Part shown: positions 6,774 to 7,132 of the stretch, piece by piece
Numbering within the stretch: the first letter of the stretch is position 1
How the letters are laid out: the number at the start of each line of letters is the position of its first letter
Source of the DNA: Deltaproteobacteria bacterium
Lineage (GTDB): Bacteria; Desulfobacterota; JADFXK01
Length of the DNA: 7,132 nt
Assembly (NCBI GenBank): GCA_015233285.1
Contig: JADFYA010000191.1
Span: 1-7,132, forward strand
Direction: 5' to 3'
Made by a program: the position numbers and the translations under genes
The notes under the pieces: model-generated
Told to the model about the DNA's origin: nothing
Database searches by the model: none
Seen by the model: the letters and a program-made list of their open reading frames with translations, nothing else

Positions 6774-6980
6774 CTAATGCTGGGATTGGACTTCACGGAA
6801 GCGGGATTTGTAAATCTCGGCAGACTTCCGCGCCAAAAAAAAATCATTGATCTCTATATGTCTGGGCACCGTAGAGACAATCCCAACCGCCCGGTTGACA
6901 TAAATCGAATGACTCCCTCCTTCTCGCAGTATTTCGCAGCCGTGTCTTTTCAAATGTCGAATCAAATCTTGCCGTTTCAT
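6774..6980 (-). CDS. hicA: HicA-family mRNA interferase-like toxin with an apparent C-terminal frameshift
   Basis: HicA toxins are small double-stranded-RNA-binding-fold ribonucleases that cleave mRNA and are normally held by HicB. The 68-residue frame begins MKRQDLIRHLKRHGCEIL, then REGGSHSIYVN (19-29) with the catalytic His24, and TVPRHIEIND (37-46), all typical. After LARK (49-52) the sequence departs from the family, whose members usually continue with an ICRDLGIP-like end. The leftward frame shifted by one base from about 6828 reads VCRDLQIPLP and stops at TGA 6795-6793, exactly the expected ending; adding one base after the LARK codons would restore a roughly 62-residue HicA. The gene may therefore be a pseudogene or carry a sequencing error. 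A run of nine A's (6835-6843, T9 in the coding strand) lies just upstream. No hicB is adjacent: the next gene is MNT, and the gene before is a broken receiver that overlaps the start as ATGA. No ribosome binding site is clear. Confidence 0.8.
   Translation of the reverse strand: MKRQDLIRHLKRHGCEILREGGSHSIYVNRAVGIVSTVPRHIEINDFFLARKSAEIYKSRFREVQSQH
6835..6843. repeat. Nine-base A/T homopolymer inside hicA
   Basis: Nine consecutive A's on the plus strand read as T9 in the leftward hicA frame, encoding the end of Asp46, Phe47, Phe48 and the start of Leu49. Runs this long can slip during replication or transcription. One added T would place the downstream sequence in the frame that encodes the family-like VCRDLQIPLP ending, but would turn LARK into GAE. 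Confidence 0.75.
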
Positions 6981-7132
6981 CTTACAAAGCAGCCAGGTCC
7001 AACGACGGACATTTTTTCCAGATCCCAGTTGGAGACAACGAAACTAATGGGCTTGTTTTTGATGATGTCCCAAGCCTCGTCGCCATCGGTCGCTTTAGTA
7101 AACCTGGTGAATCCGACATATTTTAAGACCAG
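6977..7132 (-). pseudogene. Truncated response-regulator receiver domain remnant (5' part outside the window)
   Basis: An open leftward frame enters from the right edge and gives 51 residues ending at TGA 6979-6977, overlapping the hicA ATG. Residues 2-42 fit the middle of a CheY-like receiver: VLKYVGF (helix 1 end), FTKATDGDEAWDII (strand 2 and helix 2), then PISFVVSNWDLEKMS, matching the usual xDLVISDWNMPxMSG around strand 3. The phospho-accepting Asp is Asn35 here, so phosphorylation at this site is unlikely. After Met-Ser the frame reads VVGPGCFVR and stops, while the frame one base over (7005-6982) reads SLDLAAL then TAA, close to the expected LELL helix. About half the domain (strands 4-5, helices 4-5) is missing. 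It looks like a decayed or interrupted receiver, though an upstream protein with a degenerate terminal receiver cannot be excluded. Confidence 0.65.

Noticed and set aside
1..7132. CRISPR array, tRNA, rRNA, insertion sequence or transposase
   Set aside because: No regularly spaced repeats, no tRNA cloverleaf or rRNA segments, and no transposase motifs were seen on either strand.

Overview
The window looks like a chromosomal segment of a Gram-negative anaerobe, most plausibly a Desulfobacterota (former Deltaproteobacteria) member. The reasons are Arn-type lipid A genes, a very large HD-like protein of a kind I associate with that group, moderate base composition and a cluster of small toxin-antitoxin style genes. 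This assignment is inference; there is no rRNA or other marker in the window.

Layout. A single 1,079-codon gene runs rightward from the left edge (3-3242) and encodes a large, mostly helical cytosolic protein with a degenerate HD-type domain. It converges on a leftward block that fills the rest of the window. The 136-base convergent gap contains a long imperfect hairpin. The leftward block has two parts. The first (5730 down to 3379) is a tight three-gene operon: a tautomerase-family protein, the UDP-glucuronate C4 decarboxylase/dehydrogenase half of ArnA, and the ArnD deformylase. Junctions are 1 bp and an ATGA overlap, and a good sigma70-like promoter lies about 100 bases upstream. The second part (7132 down to about 5868) is an accessory cassette: the end of a broken response-regulator receiver domain, a HicA-like toxin gene with an apparent frameshift, a minimal nucleotidyltransferase (MNT), a HEPN protein, and a possible 42-codon ORF. 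Each gene abuts or overlaps the next.

How the genes work together. ArnA-decarboxylase and ArnD act early and late in making undecaprenyl-phosphate-L-Ara4N, which decorates lipid A and lowers cationic peptide binding. The formyltransferase half of ArnA and ArnB, ArnC and ArnT are not in this window, so the pathway must be completed elsewhere or these two genes act in a variant pathway. The MNT-HEPN pair is a recognised toxin-antitoxin style arrangement. The HicA gene lacks a HicB partner here, and both it and the receiver remnant show sequence signs of decay. No tRNA, rRNA, CRISPR array or transposase gene was seen.
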